Shown here one piece after another: positions 60,809-64,000 of a stretch of DNA of 64,000 nucleotides. The stretch is from CANJBX01 sp035556735. GTDB taxonomy: Bacteria > Pseudomonadota > Alphaproteobacteria > Rhizobiales > Xanthobacteraceae. The stretch is taken from NCBI GenBank assembly GCA_035556735.1, contig DATMFF010000002.1, forward strand, positions 62,001 through 126,000, written 5' to 3'. The notes under the pieces were generated by a model, which saw only the letters and a program-made list of their open reading frames with translations, was not told where the DNA came from and did not search any database. Position 1 is the stretch's first letter. Each line of letters begins with the position of its first letter. The translations under genes and the position numbers were made by a program.

Positions 60809-62311
60809 ATGTCGAACAGAACACAGGCCCGCGGTGTCGCCACCGTGGTAAAGACCGCGAGGGACGCCGTGACGGCGCTCCTCGTCTCGTCGCTGGCGTT
60901 GCCCGGCTTCGCTGCGCCGGCGAGCGCGCAGCACGCCATCGCGATCAGCGCGCCCAAGCGCACCGCCTCGGTGCACGTCGCCGTCGGCAAGTCCGAGGAC
61001 GTGCGCACGGACGCGGGGTTCGTCGATATCACCGTCGGCGATCCTGAAATCGCCGACGTTCATCCGCTCACCGACCATTCGCTCTCGGTGCTGGGCAAGA
61101 AGATCGGAACCACCCGTGTGTCGGTCTATGGCGAGGACAAACGGCTTGTCGGCATCTTCGATGTCGAAGTCTCCTACGACGTCTCGCGTCTCGCCGAGGA
61201 GGTGGCCCACCGCTTTCCGGGCTCGAAGCTGCGCGTGTCCTCGGTCAACGGCCGCATCCTGCTCTCGGGCTCGGCCGCCGACGCCACCCAGCTCGACGCG
61301 GCGCTCGCGCTCGCCAAGCAGTTCGGTCCGGAGGTGATCAACTCCGTCGTCGTCGCCGCGCCGCAGCAGGTGATGATGGAGGTGCGCTTCATCGAGGTGT
61401 CGCGCAGTGCCAGCCGCGAGCTCGGCGTGCAATGGAACGTGTTCAATCGCAACGGCGTCGTTCACACCGGTTCGCGCCAGCCCGCATCCGCCCTGCCGAT
61501 CTCCGCGCCCACCAGCCCGACCAACATTCCGGCCGGCGAGATCGCGGCCGGCGTCATCTCCGGCGCCTCGCCGTTCGGCTTTGCGCTCGGCCGCATCATC
61601 AACAGCGGCTCCAGCATCGACGTCCTGATTAATGCGCTCGAGGAGAAGGGCATCGCCCGCACCCTCGCCGAACCCAACCTGACCGCCATGTCGGGCGAGA
61701 CCGCGAGCTTTCTTGCCGGCGGCGAATACCCGATCCCGGTGTCGCAGCAGTTCGGCACCATCTCGGTCGACTACAAGCGCTACGGTGTCGGCCTCGCCTT
61801 CACGCCGACCGTGCTGAGCGGCGGGCAGATCAACATCAAGATCGAGCCCGAGGTCAGCGAGATCGACACCACGCGCTCGGTCTCGGTCGGCCCCAACATC
61901 ACCGTGCCGGCGCTCACGGTGCGCCGCGCCTCGACCACGATCGAGCTGCGCGACGGCCAGAGCTTCATGATCGGCGGCCTGCTGCAGAGCAACGGCCGCA
62001 ACGACATCGAGCAGTTGCCATGGATCGGCGAGGTGCCGGTGCTGGGCGCGCTGTTCCGCTCCGCCTCTTATCAGAAGCGCGAGACCGATCTCGCCATCAT
62101 CGTGACGCCGCGGCTCGCGCGCCCGATGCGTCCGGGCGATCCGATCCGCACGCCGGTCGACAACTCGGTCGCCGCCAACGACGCCGACCTCTTCCTCGCC
62201 GGCAAGGTCGAGGTGCCGCGCAGCGAGCTGCGCCCGGGCATCCCGGAACGGCCCTACGTCGGCCACATCCTCTCGCTGCCCAAGGGGGTCGCCCATGTCT
62301 CGATGCGGTAA
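60809..62311 (+). CDS. cpaC: Flp pilus secretin CpaC (RcpA)
   Basis: Outer-membrane secretin channel for the Flp pilus. From ATG 60809 the protein has 500 residues and a signal peptide ending near PASAQ; ATG 60773, overlapping the cpaB stop (ATGA), would add 12 residues. Order: N-terminal pilus-type domain (about 55-130, VDITVGDPEIADVHPL), BON-like domain (about 140-205, RFPGSKLRVSSVNGRILLSG), then the secretin core (about 215-465) with ARTLAEPNLTAMSGETASFLAGGEYP and the closing LPWIGEVPVLGALFRS. All are standard for CpaC. Confidence 0.95.
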   Translation: MSNRTQARGVATVVKTARDAVTALLVSSLALPGFAAPASAQHAIAISAPKRTASVHVAVGKSEDVRTDAGFVDITVGDPEIADVHPLTDHSLSVLGKKIGTTRVSVYGEDKRLVGIFDVEVSYDVSRLAEEVAHRFPGSKLRVSSVNGRILLSGSAADATQLDAALALAKQFGPEVINSVVVAAPQQVMMEVRFIEVSRSASRELGVQWNVFNRNGVVHTGSRQPASALPISAPTSPTNIPAGEIAAGVISGASPFGFALGRIINSGSSIDVLINALEEKGIARTLAEPNLTAMSGETASFLAGGEYPIPVSQQFGTISVDYKRYGVGLAFTPTVLSGGQINIKIEPEVSEIDTTRSVSVGPNITVPALTVRRASTTIELRDGQSFMIGGLLQSNGRNDIEQLPWIGEVPVLGALFRSASYQKRETDLAIIVTPRLARPMRPGDPIRTPVDNSVAANDADLFLAGKVEVPRSELRPGIPERPYVGHILSLPKGVAHVSMR

Positions 62312-62789
62312 CAAGGCCCGGGAGGCCTGTGTGGGCGCGAAGCGCTCTCACATGCTCATCCATCCCACGTGGCTGGCGCTGCTGCGCGGCACGCCGCGCG
62401 CGCGCGCCGCGCGCGCCACCCTGCTGGCGCTCGCCGGCCTCGGGCTCGCGGGCTGCAACGATATCCACACCAGCTACGGCACCGACATCGGCCGCACCTA
62501 TCTCGAACGGCGCGAGACCGTGAGCTTCGGCGCGGGCGATGCGGTCGCCGCCAACAAGGTGCTGCAGATGCAGGACCCCTGGCCGGTCGCCAGCGCCGAC
62601 CGCAACCTGACCACGCATGGTCACGTCGCCGCCGGCGCGATCGAGCGCTATCGCACCGGCAGGGTCACGATCCCGGTCGGGATGCGCACGAGCTCCGCCG
62701 GCTATCAGCAGCAACAGCAGCAGCAGCAGAACGCGGCTTCGACCCTGTCGGCGGTTCCCGGAACGGCCTCGGCTGCCGCCAAGCCGTAA
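62295..62789 (+). CDS. Small lipoprotein in the CpaD position of the cpa operon
   Basis: A 164-residue protein overlapping the end of cpaC by 17 bp. A basic N terminus and hydrophobic stretch end in the lipobox LAGC, so it is probably a lipoprotein. The mature part (TSYGTDIGRTYLERRETVSF, then GAGDAVAANK) lacks the DYRxRHPI motif of classical CpaD. It ends in a run of eight Gln and an Ala/Ser-rich tail. Position between cpaC and cpaE suggests a pilus-assembly lipoprotein that replaces or accompanies CpaD. ATG 62352 is an alternative start. Confidence 0.65.
   Translation: MSRCGNKAREACVGAKRSHMLIHPTWLALLRGTPRARAARATLLALAGLGLAGCNDIHTSYGTDIGRTYLERRETVSFGAGDAVAANKVLQMQDPWPVASADRNLTTHGHVAAGAIERYRTGRVTIPVGMRTSSAGYQQQQQQQQNAASTLSAVPGTASAAAKP
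62706..62729 (+). repeat. CAG/CAA microsatellite encoding eight glutamines
   Basis: Eight Gln codons in a row, seven CAG and one CAA, near the 3' end of the cpa lipoprotein gene. The repeat is in frame; gain or loss of units would change only the Gln run. Confidence 0.9.
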
Positions 62790-62839
62790 ACGAAGCGAGC
62801 CCGAGCGATCCGACCAGCCAACGCAGAGTCCTTCAGGCA

Positions 62840-64000
62840 ATGACCAGCAACCGCGGACCAACGAGCAACAACAAGACGCGGATCGTGGCTCTGGCGGCGG
62901 ACGCCGAGTTCGGCGAGGTCGCGCGCGCCGCTTTCGGCGCGGTGCCCGGTGTCGAGCTCCTGGTCCTCGACGGGCGGCTCGCCGAGCACCAGGAGAACCT
63001 GGGCCACGGCGCGAGCCTCATCGTCGCCGACTTCGATCCCGCCGAGGCGCGCGAGATCGCCGCGCTCGCCCGCGTCATGGCCTCGATCGACCAGCGCACG
63101 CCGGTGGTCGCGGTGATGCCCTCGCTCAACCCGGACGCCGCGCGCCAGCTTCTGCAACTGCGCGTCGCCGACTTCCTCATCAAGCCGGTGATCCCGGCCG
63201 ACCTCCTGCGCGCCTGCGTGAGCGCGCTGCAGGCGCCCGCGAGCGCCGAGCGCCACGACGCCCAGATCCTCACGTTCCTGCCCGCCGTGGGCGGCGCCGG
63301 CGTCACGACGGTCGCAATCCAGAGCGCGCTGCTGCTGCGCGAGCTCGGCACCACCTGCCTCGTCGACCTCGATTTCCAGCACGGCGCCTGCGCCGACTAC
63401 CTCGATCTCGAGCCGCGCCTCGACCTGACCGAGGTCGCGCCGCGCCCCGAGCGCCTCGATCGCCAGCTGCTCGAGGTGATGATGAGCTATCACAAGTCCG
63501 GCCTCGCGGTGATCGCCGCGCCCAACCGGCCGGCCGAGATGCGCGTGTTCGATCCCGAGCTGGTCACCCGCCTGCTCGATCTCGTCTCCGCCCATTTCGA
63601 CTGTGTCGTCATCGACATGCCGCGCACCTGGTTCGCCTGGACCGACAGCGTGCTGCTCGGCTCCAACAAGGTGTTCATCGTCTCGGAGATGACCGTTCCG
63701 TCGGTCAAGCAGGCGCGGCAGCTCGCGGGCGCCATCCGCGAGCGGCTGGGCGAGAGTCCGCACCCGCGGGTCATCGTCAACCGTTTCGAGCAGCGCATGT
63801 TCGGCGCCTCGCTCCGGCGCGGCGACATCGAGCAGGCGCTCGGCGCGGAGCTGGCCGGCGTGCTGCCCAACGATTACGCGCTGGTGCGCGAGGCCATCGA
63901 CCGGGGCGTGCCGCTGTCGGACGTGAAGGCCAAGAACAAGATCACCGCCGCGCTCAAGAAGCTGGTGCTGCCCCCGCCGGCGCGGGCCGCGGCGCGCGAG
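62840..64000 (+). CDS. cpaE: Pilus assembly ATPase-like protein CpaE, 3' end outside the window
   Basis: First 387 codons of a CpaE (TadZ)-type protein that places the Flp pilus machine at the cell pole. An atypical receiver domain (about 12-130: IVALAADAEFGEVARAAFG, VADFLIKPV) precedes a MinD/ParA-like domain. The P-loop is degenerate: V150-GGAGVTT-157 lacks the usual Lys residues, while VDLDFQHG keeps the following Asp motif. Further features are VIAAPNRPAEMR, CVVIDMPRTW and NRFEQRMFG. It starts 50 bp after the lipoprotein gene and stays open to the window edge; cpaF and tad genes should follow. Confidence 0.92.
   Translation, partial: MTSNRGPTSNNKTRIVALAADAEFGEVARAAFGAVPGVELLVLDGRLAEHQENLGHGASLIVADFDPAEAREIAALARVMASIDQRTPVVAVMPSLNPDAARQLLQLRVADFLIKPVIPADLLRACVSALQAPASAERHDAQILTFLPAVGGAGVTTVAIQSALLLRELGTTCLVDLDFQHGACADYLDLEPRLDLTEVAPRPERLDRQLLEVMMSYHKSGLAVIAAPNRPAEMRVFDPELVTRLLDLVSAHFDCVVIDMPRTWFAWTDSVLLGSNKVFIVSEMTVPSVKQARQLAGAIRERLGESPHPRVIVNRFEQRMFGASLRRGDIEQALGAELAGVLPNDYALVREAIDRGVPLSDVKAKNKITAALKKLVLPPPARAAARE

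Overview
The window is high-GC, densely coded DNA from an alphaproteobacterium, most likely in the Hyphomicrobiales (Bradyrhizobium/Xanthobacteraceae-like). The main reasons are the hpn hopanoid cluster, an HWE-family sensor kinase, DUF1236 and LTXXQ secreted proteins, an alpha-type cpa pilus locus, and promoters matching the alphaproteobacterial general-stress sigma factor EcfG (GGAAC-N16/17-CGTT). I see no rRNA, tRNA, insertion sequence, CRISPR array or intact prophage.

Layout. 1-9.5 kb: the end of an L,D-transpeptidase gene and two large soluble signalling kinases, a receiver-PAS-HWE-receiver protein and a 2099-residue hybrid kinase with a long tandem HAMP array. 9.5-11.1 kb: a small secreted DUF1236 protein and a divergent ROK-type kinase whose motifs are in circularly permuted order. 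11.1-27.4 kb (minus strand): one tightly packed unit glgE-treS/maltokinase-glgB-glgX-treZ-treY-MFS-otsB. 27.5-34.5 kb (plus strand): otsA, malQ, glgP and a PfkB-type sugar kinase. 34.5-36.0 kb: two secreted proteins. 36.0-50.4 kb: a hopanoid supply line of ispA, hpnB-hpnC-hpnD-hpnE-shc, dxs-ispH-hpnH and hpnN. 50.4-59.6 kb: accessory genes, including DUF2147, a deaminase, a methyltransferase, an AraC regulator, a GFA-type Zn protein, OsmC, a second MMPL transporter, a secreted protein and a TPR protein, plus a remnant of a phage-holin-like gene. 59.9-64.0 kb: the start of a cpa (Flp/Tad) pilus operon, cut by the window edge.

How it works together. All three common trehalose routes (OtsAB, TreYZ, TreS) and the GlgE route from trehalose to alpha-glucan sit in two back-to-back operons. 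GlgP and MalQ can return glucan to the hexose pool. Neither glgA nor glgC is in the window. Five perfect EcfG-type promoters lie in intergenic DNA in the right orientation: before the HAMP kinase, DUF1236, the ROK protein, glgE and otsA. The first 34 kb therefore reads as a stress-controlled carbon and osmoprotectant island next to a membrane-fortifying hopanoid island. The items most worth following up are the EcfG promoter set, the circularly permuted ROK protein, a possible coupled small ORF before the HAMP kinase, and matched direct repeats that look like operators of the AraC regulator.
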